A stretch of DNA of 64,000 nucleotides from assembly GCF_000828055.2 (NCBI RefSeq), contig NZ_CP010523.2:3286001-3350000 (forward strand), in the 5' to 3' direction. Below, piece after piece: positions 34,169 to 43,334 of the stretch. Each line of letters starts with the position of its first letter. Position 1 is the first letter of the stretch. The notes under the pieces were generated by a model. It had not been told where the DNA came from. It made no database searches and worked only from the letters and a program-made list of their open reading frames with translations. Both the position numbers and the translations under genes were made by a program. Source of the stretch: Klebsiella variicola (GTDB lineage: Bacteria; Pseudomonadota; Gammaproteobacteria; Enterobacterales; Enterobacteriaceae).

Positions 34169-35377
34169 ATGAATAACAGTCAAATCGCCCGTCGTATGCA
34201 ATCTGTACGCCCTTCACCGACAGCGGTCATTTCTGACCAGGTACGGGCACTGGAAGCCGCAGGCAAGCCGGTTATCAACCTGGGCGAAGGAGAACTGGAT
34301 TTTGCTACCCCGGCCCATATCAGCTATGCGGGCATTGAAGCGATCGTGCATCATCAGACTAAGTATACCGCCGTTTCCGGCACCGCCGCGTTAAAGGAGG
34401 CCATTGCCGCCAAGTTCGCTCGCGACAATCAGTTGCATTACCGTCCGCAAGAGATCATCGCAGGCAGTGGCGCCAAGCAGCTTATTTTCAATGCTTTTCT
34501 GGCCACCCTCGACGCCGGGCAGCAGGTCATCATTCCCGCCCCCTACTGGGTCTCGTATCCGGATATGGTCTCTCTGGCCGATGGCGAACCGGTGATTGTG
34601 CCCTGTGATGAACAAAACGGCTGGAAGCTGACGCCGGAACAACTGGCCGCCGCCCTCACCCCATCAACGCGCTGGCTGATCCTCAACTCGCCGGGCAACC
34701 CGACGGGGGCGATTTACAGCGAGCAGGAACTGCGTGCCCTGGCTACGGTGCTGGCGGATTACCCACAGGTGCTGGTGATGGCCGACGATATTTACGAGCC
34801 GCTGCGCTATGACAATATCCCTTTTACCACTTTTGCCCAGGCCGCCCCGCAGATGGTTTCACGTACCCTGACGGTAAACGGTGTGTCCAAAAGCCACGCC
34901 ATGACCGGCTGGCGTCTGGGCTATGCGGGAGGGCCGCAATGGCTGATTGCCGCCATGCAGATCCTGCAATCACAAAGCACCTCCAACCCCAGCAGTATTT
35001 CGCAGGCTGCGGCGGTCGCAGCGCTTAACCACTCAGCCAATTTCTTCGACGGCTGGCTCAACGTGTTAGATAAACGCCGCCAGCAGGTGCTGGGAATGAT
35101 TGCCGCCACCGATGGCCTGAGCGCCACCGCTCCCCAGGGGGCATTCTATGTGTTTGCTAACTGCCAGGCGCTCATGGGCCGGATGACCCCTGGCGGCGAA
35201 ATCCTTCGCAACGACAGCGCGCTGGCGAACTGGCTATTAGAACAAACCCAGGTGGCCGTTTTACACGGCTCCGCGTTTGGAATGCCGGGGTATTTGCGTA
35301 TTGCGTATGCGATAGAAGATGGCCTGCTAACCCAAGCCTGCCAGCGGATAGCGGGCGCCTGCGCGCAATTGCGTTAA
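34169..35377 (+). CDS. Class I PLP-dependent aminotransferase (AspC-like)
   Basis: 402 aa, full length. Asn177 in NSPGNPTG, Asp206/Asp207 with Tyr209 in ADDIYEP, Schiff-base Lys241 in GVSKSHAMTGWRLGY and Arg249 are in place. The N-terminal segment with GEGELDF resembles bacterial aspartate/aromatic aminotransferases of the subgroup Ib type. AGAGG lies before the ATG. It would turn the locus's amino-acid product into a 2-keto acid that the DapA-like enzyme could cleave; this order is inference. Confidence 0.9.
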   Translation: MNNSQIARRMQSVRPSPTAVISDQVRALEAAGKPVINLGEGELDFATPAHISYAGIEAIVHHQTKYTAVSGTAALKEAIAAKFARDNQLHYRPQEIIAGSGAKQLIFNAFLATLDAGQQVIIPAPYWVSYPDMVSLADGEPVIVPCDEQNGWKLTPEQLAAALTPSTRWLILNSPGNPTGAIYSEQELRALATVLADYPQVLVMADDIYEPLRYDNIPFTTFAQAAPQMVSRTLTVNGVSKSHAMTGWRLGYAGGPQWLIAAMQILQSQSTSNPSSISQAAAVAALNHSANFFDGWLNVLDKRRQQVLGMIAATDGLSATAPQGAFYVFANCQALMGRMTPGGEILRNDSALANWLLEQTQVAVLHGSAFGMPGYLRIAYAIEDGLLTQACQRIAGACAQLR

Positions 35378-35745
35378 AAGCGTGTGGTGGCGCAGCGGCT
35401 ACCCACGCGGCGGCAAACCACGCTCGGTCTGAAAAATGCCGTGCTTATCGCCTACCTTGCCGATAAGCACGTTGTCATCATGATAGCTCACCGGGTAATA
35501 GCGACGTTCTCTTTCCCGGTTTTCCACTCCACCGTTGCGGCCACTACCGCACGCGGCAGGAATAGCATCCTGCGCATAGCTAATAATAAAGCAACCTCCC
35601 TGCAGCTGAATTTATACCAGACCCACAAAATAGATTTTCGTTATTTTGTTAATGCTATAAAAAACACAATGCTAACAGCTATCCCCGAATGTTGAACACG
35701 TGCAAGGTTTCAGAAATTATGATATAGTTCGCGCTTTAATGGATA
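35378..35745. other. Intergenic, composition shift
   Basis: Composition falls from GC-rich to AT-rich across this stretch, marking the left edge of the 35.6-39.3 kb AT-rich block. A perfect 10-bp hairpin (GTGCTTATCG 35441-35450, CGATAAGCAC 35461-35470) lies near its start; ATTTTT follows it on the minus strand only. A 103-codon frame here has no credible start or pattern. Confidence 0.5.
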
Positions 35746-36351
35746 GTGATTAAGGTTGAAATATTGAAAACGGCCAATTTTTCTGAGTTGATAAAAATAG
35801 CTGCGCTACAACTGTTCAGAGAAAAAGGGTTTAGCAATGTCTCAACCCGTGATTTGACGCAGAAAATGAATATTTCCAGAAGTCATATCTATCACTATTA
35901 TCGAGACTGGGAAACGCTCAAGAAATCCACTATTCAGTATATGTTTGAAAATGACATACAAGAATGTCATGCGTTTTTAAACGCGTCAGAAAAAATGAGC
36001 GCTAGTGAAAGAGTAAACCTCTATATCAGAACGCTGTTACCCGATGCACCTTCGGCACACTGGCTGCTCTACCTTGAACTATGGCCAATGGCAGCACGCG
36101 ATGCGGATTATGCTAAATTAGTGCACGATCACTCCCTGCAATGGATCACTATTCTTGAAGGCATCATTAGCGTAGGGATGCAGGAAGGCGAGTTCCTTGC
36201 GGAAAACGCCGCTACCTCAGCCAGACAAATAAACACATTAATTGATGGGTATTCCAGCTTGCTGATCCTCGATTATTCAGAAGACAGACGCAGCATTTTT
36301 CTTAATGAAATATCTGAGCTTGCCTTTAAAATACTTAAAAAAGATTTCTGA
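35746..36351 (+). CDS. TetR-family regulator
   Basis: 201 aa. The HTH is FREKGFSNVSTRDLTQKMNISRSHIYHYYRDWETLKKST; the C-terminal part resembles the BetI-like TetR_C group (YLELWPMAARDADYAKLVHDH). The start is a GTG. AT-rich codon use unlike the genes to the left suggests recent acquisition. It is followed by a convergent secreted-protein gene; its target is unclear. Confidence 0.85.
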   Translation: MIKVEILKTANFSELIKIAALQLFREKGFSNVSTRDLTQKMNISRSHIYHYYRDWETLKKSTIQYMFENDIQECHAFLNASEKMSASERVNLYIRTLLPDAPSAHWLLYLELWPMAARDADYAKLVHDHSLQWITILEGIISVGMQEGEFLAENAATSARQINTLIDGYSSLLILDYSEDRRSIFLNEISELAFKILKKDF

Positions 36352-36377
36352 GTGGGTGAAGCAAGGTAGCGTATCAG

Positions 36378-37154
36378 TTAACCCTTTTTTATATTGAGAT
36401 AACTTAAAATACGCTGCATTTTACTTTCTGCCGTCGTATTCCCTGGCGCAGCGCTGTCTATCCAGGTCTCATCGGCTTCAGGATGCGGACCTGACAGGAT
36501 GATGTTTCCCTTACCATACCGGTACTTACCAATGGCGATATCTCCATTCTTGTAGTAAGCGATCGGCTGGAATCCAGTACTTGAGATACTACTGTTGAGA
36601 TAAGGCCCATCCTGGTAGTAAAAAGGCTCTTGTTTATTATTCCATGTCAGTTGCAGGGTATAATCGCCTTCATCAACGGCCTGCGAACCGGGTCTCCCCA
36701 CCTCTGATTCTAAAGGCGCATCAATAAGCCCTATCCAGTCTTTGTCGGCAAGATAGGCTCCCATACAAAGACCAAGAAAGGATTTGCCACTTTTCACAAA
36801 ATTGCGGATAGCCTCTGCCCCTTCATCACCCAGGGCTTGATAAGAGCCGGGTATATCCTGACCGCCGCCAGGTTGAATATAGAGATCGAATTTTTTCAGT
36901 GTTTGCGCATTTAATTTCAGCTTTTCTTTTTCGCCAACATAAGAGATGTGCAGAGGCAGGCCTGTCGCGACCAGCGATTTTACCACCATTTCAGAACAGC
37001 CTGGGCACCCGGCCTCCCCGCGATAAACAGCGACATTATAACTCTCTGATTGCGAGGGCTTTGCCAGCACCGATGCGGTGAAAAAGGCGAAAGAAAAGGC
37101 AACCGTTAGTATTTTTGCTTTTTTAAGTCTGGTGCCCTGGAAAAAAATTTTCAT
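36378..37154 (-). CDS. Secreted BPL_N (GATase-1-like) domain protein
   Basis: 258 aa. Signal peptide about 1-31 (FSFAFFTASVLA). The mature part is the biotin-protein-ligase N-terminal-like domain: VAVYRGEAGCPGCSEM, LYIQPGGGQDIPG, Cys in FLGLCMGAYLA and a closing LSGPHPEADETW. The fold is that of class I amidotransferases with a nucleophile-elbow Cys. Periplasmic location is unusual for such enzymes. Function unknown; it lies in the AT-rich block. Confidence 0.75.
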   Translation of the reverse strand: MKIFFQGTRLKKAKILTVAFSFAFFTASVLAKPSQSESYNVAVYRGEAGCPGCSEMVVKSLVATGLPLHISYVGEKEKLKLNAQTLKKFDLYIQPGGGQDIPGSYQALGDEGAEAIRNFVKSGKSFLGLCMGAYLADKDWIGLIDAPLESEVGRPGSQAVDEGDYTLQLTWNNKQEPFYYQDGPYLNSSISSTGFQPIAYYKNGDIAIGKYRYGKGNIILSGPHPEADETWIDSAAPGNTTAESKMQRILSYLNIKKG

Positions 37155-37648
37155 GTCAGTAGATCCCCTGGTTATGTAGTGTCATGGTTAATCACAGCGT
37201 ATCACTTTTGGATCCCGCAGATGATGACAATAAATTAGAGCGATTGCTCAAATTTATCCTCAACATCAAATTTGTCAAGCCGTTTTAGTTAAAATAAATA
37301 ATATTTATTTATTCTGTAAGGTAAAGGCGACAATATTTTATAAATATCTTTTAATGAGATATTCTCATATCTTATTGCCTTCTCAATAACATTAAATACC
37401 GAAGAGAGGGTGAAAAAAGAGTCGATCATGCTCCATGTAATACAGCGGTCGTCTTACCGGGCAAACGTCAACATTGGCGTACTGGTCGCGCTACACAGCG
37501 ATGGCAGTTCAGCAACAACACCACATGGCATGTTTTACATAAATCATCATTATATTCATGCAGTTATAAAAACAACGTCACGTGCGCCTTGATCCATCAG
37601 CACATTCAATAATACTGTATATAAAAACAGTATTCGAGGATCGATACC
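37155..37648. other. AT-rich gap upstream of umuDC
   Basis: Very AT-rich. It holds the promoters for the BPL_N gene and umuDC and the LexA box at 37615. A 60-codon GTG frame (37410-37592) has a GAGAGG upstream but no pattern I recognise; I leave it uncalled. Confidence 0.5.
37615..37630. promoter_or_regulatory. LexA (SOS) box of umuDC
   Basis: CTGTATATAAAAACAG fits CTG-N10-CAG with an A/T core, 18 bp upstream of the umuD start. A strong SOS box by inspection. Confidence 0.9.
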
Positions 37649-38068
37649 ATGCAGTTTACTCGGCCAACTGAGATTTCGCCCCCACTCATGCTCCCCCTCT
37701 TCTCCGAGAGGGTGCCCTGCGGATTTCCCAGCCCCGCTCAGGATTATGTTGAGGACAGGCTGGATCTCAATAAATTATTGATAAAACATCCGAGTGCTAC
37801 CTACTTCATCAAAGTCAGCGGAGAGTCTATGCGTGATGCCGGCATCAGTGATGGAGACCTTTTAGTGGTTGACCGCTCACTGTCTGCCGTACATGGTGAT
37901 ATCGTCATTGCGGCTATCGCAGGTGAATTCACCGTGAAAGAACTTCGCACTCATCCTTTTTTACAGCTAGTGCCCCACAATCGCGATTACGCTTCCATTT
38001 CGTTTCATAATGCCGAAGAGTTAGAAATATTTGGCGTGGTCATTTTTAGCATTAAAGCGCATAAATAA
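37649..38068 (+). CDS. umuD: UmuD, DNA polymerase V subunit
   Basis: 139 aa, the length of E. coli UmuD. Cleavage site Cys24-Gly25 (PCGFPSP), nucleophile Ser60 (SGESM) and general base Lys97 (FTVKEL) sit at the same positions as in E. coli. RecA-driven self-cleavage yields UmuD', which joins UmuC for translesion synthesis. LexA box directly upstream; two bases separate it from umuC. AT-richer than most of the window. Confidence 0.95.
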   Translation: MQFTRPTEISPPLMLPLFSERVPCGFPSPAQDYVEDRLDLNKLLIKHPSATYFIKVSGESMRDAGISDGDLLVVDRSLSAVHGDIVIAAIAGEFTVKELRTHPFLQLVPHNRDYASISFHNAEELEIFGVVIFSIKAHK

Positions 38069-38070
38069 TT

Positions 38071-39333
38071 ATGTTTGCCCTCGTCGATGTCAATAACTTC
38101 TATACTTCTTGTGAAACGGTTTTTCGCCCTGATTTAAAGGGGAAGCCTGTTGTGGTCGTGTCCAATAACGATGGTTGCATTATTTCTCGCTCTGCCGAAG
38201 CAAAATCCCTCGGTATAAAAAATGGCGAACCTTTCTTTAAAATAAAAAATAACCCTTATTATTCCAGTGTTCATTTTTTCAGTTCTAACTATGCGCTTTA
38301 TGCCGACCTCAGTGACCGTGTTATGCAAACGCTCACGGCAATGTCTCCGTCAATAGAAATCTACTCCATCGATGAAGCCTTTATTAATTTATCCGGAGTA
38401 ATGAATTGCGTCCCCTTATCCACCTTCGGCCATGAAATAAGAACTAACGTATTGAAAAATACTGGCTTAACGGTGGGCGTAGGTATTGCGCAAACCAAGA
38501 CATTAGCCAAGCTCGCTAACCATGCCGCCAAGACATGGCGCGGCACTGGCGGCGTTGTCGACTTATCCAATATTGTGCGCCAACGCAGGCTACTCGCCCT
38601 TGTCCCTGTTGAAGAGGTCTGGGGCGTTGGGCGAAAAATGAGTAAAAAACTTAATTTAATGGGTATTAATACCGCTCTGGATCTGGCTGAAAGCTCATTA
38701 TGGGTCATAAAAAAGCACTTCAATGTGGTGCTGGAAAGGACCGTTCGCGAACTGCGTGGTGAGCCATGTTTTGAGCTACAAGAATTTTCCCCAACAAAAC
38801 AACAGATTATTTGTAGTCGCTCTTTTGGCAACCGGGTAACGCAGTATTCAGATATGCATCAAGCCATTTGCGCCTATGCTGAGCGAGCAGCAGAAAAATT
38901 ACGCAGTGAGCATCAATTTTGCCGCTTCGTTAGCGTATTTGTCCGGACGAGTCCGCACGCCGTTAATGAAACATATTATGGCAATCAAGCGTCAATGAGG
39001 TTATTAACGCCATCGAATGATACCCGTGACATTATAAATTGTGCCACAAACTGCCTGCAGAGAATTTGGATTGATGGTTATCGATATATGAAAGCCGGTG
39101 TTATGCTTGCTGATTTCTTCAGTAATGGCATAGCGCAGCTAAACTTATTTGACGATAACGCTCCGCGCAAAAATAGTGCTGCGTTAATGGACGTTATCGA
39201 CCAATTAAATCAATCCGGGAAAGGAAAGGTCTGGTTTGCCGGTCAGGGGATCGAAAAATCCTGGGCGATGAAGCGTGAAATGCTTTCCCCGGCTTACACC
39301 ACCCGATATTCAGACCTACCCGTCGCGAAATGA
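38071..39333 (+). CDS. umuC: UmuC, translesion DNA polymerase V
   Basis: 420 aa Y-family polymerase. Catalytic acidic residues are in FALVDVNNFYTSCE and YSIDEAFINL; helix-hairpin-helix and little-finger regions follow. The C-terminal segment LNLFDDNAPR contains a likely beta-clamp motif. Second gene of the SOS-controlled umuDC operon. Full length and without interruption. Confidence 0.96.
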   Translation: MFALVDVNNFYTSCETVFRPDLKGKPVVVVSNNDGCIISRSAEAKSLGIKNGEPFFKIKNNPYYSSVHFFSSNYALYADLSDRVMQTLTAMSPSIEIYSIDEAFINLSGVMNCVPLSTFGHEIRTNVLKNTGLTVGVGIAQTKTLAKLANHAAKTWRGTGGVVDLSNIVRQRRLLALVPVEEVWGVGRKMSKKLNLMGINTALDLAESSLWVIKKHFNVVLERTVRELRGEPCFELQEFSPTKQQIICSRSFGNRVTQYSDMHQAICAYAERAAEKLRSEHQFCRFVSVFVRTSPHAVNETYYGNQASMRLLTPSNDTRDIINCATNCLQRIWIDGYRYMKAGVMLADFFSNGIAQLNLFDDNAPRKNSAALMDVIDQLNQSGKGKVWFAGQGIEKSWAMKREMLSPAYTTRYSDLPVAK

Positions 39334-39541
39334 ATGTACGCAGGTAATGACATCGCTTCGGGTGAAGGTCACTGCGTTTACCAGGCCTACGCAATCAGCG
39401 ATAACGCCTTTGCAGCGCGGAAATCCCCTCCGCTCGTCAGTGAGGCCTGCCTGACCGCCGGCGGACGAGGTGCTGCTTTTGCGCGCAGCCCGTCTACCGC
39501 ACGAGGTTGCGGATGAGCAGCACCGCGGCATTCGCTTGACA

Positions 39542-39557
39542 CTGTACATTAATACAG
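39542..39557. promoter_or_regulatory. LexA (SOS) box of dinI
   Basis: CTGTACATTAATACAG fits CTGT-N8-ACAG exactly, 39 bp upstream of the dinI start. Confidence 0.9.
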
Positions 39558-39596
39558 TAAAACTATCGCCCGCGATCAGCATACAGAGGACAGAAG

Positions 39597-39839
39597 ATGT
39601 TTGTGGAACTGATTTATGACAAGCGCAATTTTGCCGGGCTGCCGGGTGCCAGAGAGACCATTCTTAACGAACTGACCAAACGCATGCAGCGCATTTTCCC
39701 GGAAGCGGAAGTGCGGGTGAAGCCGATGATGACGCTGCCGGCGATCAACACCGACGCCAGCAAGCATGAAAAAGAACTGATCAGCCGTACGGTGCAGGAG
39801 ATGTTTGAAGAAGCGGATATGTGGCTCACTGAAGAGTGA
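39597..39839 (+). CDS. dinI: DinI-family DNA damage-inducible protein
   Basis: 80 aa, the usual DinI size. N-terminal MFVELIYDKRN and the acidic C-terminal helix (MFEEADMWLTEE), which in E. coli inserts in the RecA groove, are both present. DinI stabilises RecA filaments and tempers UmuD cleavage. Preceded by a good SOS box, and next to umuDC here, whereas E. coli dinI is far from umuDC. Confidence 0.93.
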   Translation: MFVELIYDKRNFAGLPGARETILNELTKRMQRIFPEAEVRVKPMMTLPAINTDASKHEKELISRTVQEMFEEADMWLTEE

Positions 39840-39921
39840 TGCCGCCCATCGTTGGCGGTGGCCATCTCTTTAAGAGCTTTCCCGGATGTGTCAGAGCTGC
39901 GGGCAACAGTACAATAGCGGC

Positions 39922-39986
39922 GGTTGCAGACTGGCAATGCAACCTTCGCTCACCTGCTGGCTCTTGCATACGGCCAGCAGGTGAGC
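39922..39986. repeat. Two tandem hairpins between convergent genes
   Basis: First: GGTTGCA (39922-39928) with TGCAACC (39938-39944). Second: GCTCACCTGCTGGC (39948-39961) with GCCAGCAGGTGAGC (39973-39986), a perfect 14-bp stem with an 11-nt loop. Neither has a T tract. They lie between dinI and the glycosyltransferase gene and may act as a bidirectional end of transcription or protect mRNA ends. Confidence 0.6.
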
Positions 39987-40008
39987 CCTACCAGCCCCCC
40001 TCATCGCC

Positions 40009-41148
40009 TCACAGCGTCTCCGGTAGCGCCGCCATTATCCGATCCACCAGCTCGCGATGCTGATGGACCTTCCCGCATTTAACAATGATCTGCCTGGCGT
40101 TGTCATAGCCCGGGGCCCACAGCCGGTTATTGAGCAGAACGTCCTTATAGACCGCGATCAGCGGTTTGTTCCACGCCGCCGCCATATGCACCACCGAGGT
40201 GTCCGGAGAGATAATCAGCTCCGCCTGGGCAATCAGCGCCATCGCATGGTGCAGCGTGTTAAACGGATTAATCACCACCTCCGGCGGCAGCGAGATGCGG
40301 ATCTCACGCCGGTGATCGAGCAGAATAACCGCCAGCCCCGGATGGCGAGCCCGCAGCTTGTCGAGCAGTTCGGCCAGCTGCGTCTGGGAGAGACTCCGGT
40401 CGGCATGGCCGGCAAAAATATTAATCACTACCGCTTTTCCGCTCAGCGACGCCAGATACTGCGCCACCTCCTGCATAATCGGCCCGGGCACCGCCAGGTC
40501 GTAAGTGTCCAGAGCGCGGGTGTCCAGTTGGAGATAGTCGGCGATCAACGCGAACGTCTTCGTTACGTGCCAGCGCTGGCAGTCAAAATCAAAAGAGTGA
40601 GAGTAATGTTTAATCGATGGCCATTTATTAAACCCGAGTACTGATTTGGCTTTTATTTGTCGAAAAAGCCGCAGGCGATGCACGGGAATATCGAACAGCG
40701 AAGGGTCAATAATAATATCGTACTTATTATTAGCCAGTTCATTAATGACGTCGCGGGGAACGTTATGGTTAAATTTACGCAAAAAATCAGCGGAATTGAC
40801 CGGCTCAGCCTCATAAATATGGCGGATCCGCGGGTTATAGCGCATCACCTGGCTGTTAGAGGTCGTCAGTAGAAAATCAACGATATAACCTGACTGATGC
40901 AGGCATTTTACCAGCGCGGAATCCACCACCACATCGCCGATCGCCCCCTCATTACGCATGAGTAAGACAGTTTTCGCGGACGATAAATCCACCGGCTGAC
41001 AGCGTCGGCGGTCCCAGAGCGCTTTCGCCACTCCCACCCGCAGGGCATTACGTACTTTCTTAGTAAAGTAATTCCGCCGTCTGTTGAGCTCCCTTATTTT
41101 ATTAAACTTCTTGCGTGGGGAACCCTGCATGGTTGCATCGTGCATCAT
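40009..41148 (-). CDS. Glycosyltransferase family 9 (heptosyltransferase-like)
   Basis: 379 aa. ADP-heptose:LPS heptosyltransferase fold: N-domain VLLMRNEGAIGDVVVDSALVKCLHQ, C-domain ending LIISPDTSVVHMAAAWNKPLIAVY, which is the sugar-nucleotide site. The basic N-terminal 45 residues extend beyond the usual start. The start at 41148 has GAGG five bases upstream. Expected to add a heptose or related sugar to LPS core at the inner membrane; acceptor unknown. It stands alone, away from the waa cluster. Confidence 0.85.
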   Translation of the reverse strand: MMHDATMQGSPRKKFNKIRELNRRRNYFTKKVRNALRVGVAKALWDRRRCQPVDLSSAKTVLLMRNEGAIGDVVVDSALVKCLHQSGYIVDFLLTTSNSQVMRYNPRIRHIYEAEPVNSADFLRKFNHNVPRDVINELANNKYDIIIDPSLFDIPVHRLRLFRQIKAKSVLGFNKWPSIKHYSHSFDFDCQRWHVTKTFALIADYLQLDTRALDTYDLAVPGPIMQEVAQYLASLSGKAVVINIFAGHADRSLSQTQLAELLDKLRARHPGLAVILLDHRREIRISLPPEVVINPFNTLHHAMALIAQAELIISPDTSVVHMAAAWNKPLIAVYKDVLLNNRLWAPGYDNARQIIVKCGKVHQHRELVDRIMAALPETL

Positions 41149-41394
41149 CCTAACCTCATTACGGCAATTATTAATATTCTGTGTCGTCCGATAGAGACTG
41201 AGCGAAATAAAAAAAGTTCGATTGAAAATGAAAATCATTCTTTTTTTTATTTACAAAACTCATCTGCTGCGCCTGCGAGATTGCACCACAGCACTGTGAA
41301 GCAATAATGAGCGAATGGTGAATTTCCCGGCCCACCGTTGGCAGGCTGACGCAACAGCGCTAAGCTGGCGGCTTGATGATGTCAGGAGGACGCT

Positions 41395-41895
41395 ATGCTT
41401 GAAGCAGTAGAAGGTAATATCCACCAGCGCCTGTGCGCGCTGCTCGACGAACACCAGGCGCGCTACCGGGTGATGGCGCACGACGCGGTCGGTCAGTGCG
41501 AAGCCGTCTCGGCGATCCGCGGCACCGCGCTTGGCCAGGGCGCAAAAGCGCTAGTCTGTAAAGTAAAAGGAAACGGCGTCAACCAGCATGTGCTGGCGAT
41601 CCTCGCCGCCGATCAGCAGGCCGATCTCGCCAGCCTGGCCCGACATATCGGCGGAAGCAAAGCCTCGCTGGCCAGTCCGGCGGAAGTGGATGCCCTCACC
41701 GCCTGCGTGTTCGGCGCCATTCCCCCCTTCAGCTTCCATCCGGCGCTGCGGCTGGTGGCCGACCCGCTGCTGTTTGAGCGCTTTCCACAAATCGCCTTTA
41801 ACGCCGGACGCCTGGATCGGTCGATCATTCTCGATACCGAGGATTATTTACATATCGCCCGACCGGAGATCGCGACCTTTCGCCGCCTTAGCTAA
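41395..41895 (+). CDS. yeaK: YeaK, mischarged-tRNA deacylase (YbaK/ProX family)
   Basis: 166 aa. The central stretch RGTALGQGAKALVCKVKGNG and HIGGSKASLASPAEV with CVFGAIPPFSFHP matches E. coli YeaK nearly residue for residue in my recall. Lys in CKVKG is the key family residue. These proteins remove wrongly attached amino acids from tRNA in trans. Gene order yeaK-yeaL-nimR-nimT is as in E. coli. Confidence 0.93.
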   Translation: MLEAVEGNIHQRLCALLDEHQARYRVMAHDAVGQCEAVSAIRGTALGQGAKALVCKVKGNGVNQHVLAILAADQQADLASLARHIGGSKASLASPAEVDALTACVFGAIPPFSFHPALRLVADPLLFERFPQIAFNAGRLDRSIILDTEDYLHIARPEIATFRRLS

Positions 41896-42012
41896 CCGGG
41901 CATCCGCCCTGATTTTCGCCGCATGGCGTGAAAATCCTGTTTATTCACGCCACGATGCGTAGAGTAAGCGGGATATTTTTTGGCTTTCTTTTTTTGGCAA
42001 GGACCTCTGTAC

Positions 42013-42459
42013 ATGTTTGATACCACCCTGTTGATCCTGCTGGGCCTGGCGGCGCTCGGCTTTATCAGCCATAACACCACCGTAGCGATCTCTATCCTCG
42101 TGCTGATTATCGTGCGCGTTACACCGCTGAATACCTTCTTTCCCTGGATTGAGAAACAGGGGCTGACTGTCGGGATCATTATTTTAACCATCGGCGTGAT
42201 GGCGCCTATCGCCAGCGGTACGCTGCCGCCCTCGACGCTGATCCACTCCTTTATGAACTGGAAATCACTGCTGGCGATTGCGGTCGGGGTGTTTGTTTCG
42301 TGGCTCGGCGGGCGCGGCGTAGCGCTGATGGGCACCCAGCCGCATCTGGTGGCCGGGCTGCTGGTCGGCACGGTACTCGGCGTCGCCCTGTTTCGCGGCG
42401 TCCCGGTCGGACCGCTGATTGCCGCCGGGATCATCTCATTGTTTATTGGGAAGTCGTAG
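42013..42459 (+). CDS. yeaL: YeaL, DUF441 membrane protein
   Basis: 148 aa with four hydrophobic segments (for example [18 protein letters not shown] and [28 protein letters not shown]). DUF441 family, inner membrane, function unknown. ATG 42013 follows AAGGAC. Its 3' end overlaps the convergent nimR by 17 bp. Confidence 0.92.
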   Translation: MFDTTLLILLGLAALGFISHNTTVAISILVLIIVRVTPLNTFFPWIEKQGLTVGIIILTIGVMAPIASGTLPPSTLIHSFMNWKSLLAIAVGVFVSWLGGRGVALMGTQPHLVAGLLVGTVLGVALFRGVPVGPLIAAGIISLFIGKS

Positions 42460-43237
42460 CCAGGCTGCCGTGATAGCGGCCCGGCGTCTGTCCGAGTCCT
42501 TTTTTAAACATGGTGATGAAGGCGGTGGTGGAGTCATAGCCCAGCGCCTGAGCCGTTTGCTGCACCGTCTGCCCGCGGATCAGCAGCTGTAGCGCGAGGA
42601 TCAGCTGCAGCTGATGGCGCCAGCGGCGAAAGCTCAGCCCCGTTTCGCGCACTACCAGGCGGGCCAGATTGCGCTCGCTCATCGCAAACACCGCCGCCCA
42701 CTGGCTCAGGGTCTGCCAGCGCGCCGGATCCTCGGCCATCATCGTCACCATCTGACGAATTTTCGGGTGGTTTGATACCGGCAGCTGCAGGTGCTCCTGC
42801 GGCTGCCGGGGCAGCTCATCAAACAGAACCTGCACCAGCCGGGCCGTGGCAGGGGCGGCCAGCAACTCCCCGCCGCGTTCCGCCAGGGTGAGGATCAGCT
42901 CCCGCACCAGCGGAGAAATCTTCAACGTACAGCAGCGGTCCGGCATCGGCGCGGCGCCCGGCTCGATGAACAGGAAACACACCTGGGCGCCGGGGGTGGC
43001 GCGGTTACTGTGGAAAAGCTGTCCCGGGACCCACACCGCATACTGCGGCGGCACCATCCACATCGCGTTCTCCACCTCGCAGGTCAAGGCGCCGTGCAGG
43101 GCGAGGATCAGCTGCCCCTTACGGTGAGAATGCGCCGGAATATACTGCTCCGCCTCCACCACCCGAATACGAAAGGCAATGGCCGATTCGTGGCCACTGT
43201 CCGGTTCATAACCATCCAGACCCAGTCCGATCATCAT
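42443..43237 (-). CDS. nimR: NimR-like AraC regulator
   Basis: 264 aa. Cupin-like N-domain ([43 protein letters not shown]) and C-terminal HTH_18 ([43 protein letters not shown]). E. coli NimR (YeaM) represses the divergent nimT; the same arrangement is kept here. A close paralogue lies at 61354. Confidence 0.9.
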   Translation of the reverse strand: MMIGLGLDGYEPDSGHESAIAFRIRVVEAEQYIPAHSHRKGQLILALHGALTCEVENAMWMVPPQYAVWVPGQLFHSNRATPGAQVCFLFIEPGAAPMPDRCCTLKISPLVRELILTLAERGGELLAAPATARLVQVLFDELPRQPQEHLQLPVSNHPKIRQMVTMMAEDPARWQTLSQWAAVFAMSERNLARLVVRETGLSFRRWRHQLQLILALQLLIRGQTVQQTAQALGYDSTTAFITMFKKGLGQTPGRYHGSLATTSQ

Positions 43238-43334
43238 GTTGTCCGATATTAGCGATAATCTGTCATTTTAGCTTGATTTAAACAGAGGACAAAGTCGCTA
43301 TCGTAACCCCCTCGTTAGTTACCTTGAGAATGAT

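Noticed and set aside
35384-35695. 103-codon frame after the aminotransferase gene
   Set aside because: No ribosome site; sequence looks random and spans a composition shift.
37410-37592. 60-codon frame upstream of umuDC
   Set aside because: GTG start, no motif, in an AT-rich promoter region; not enough support.
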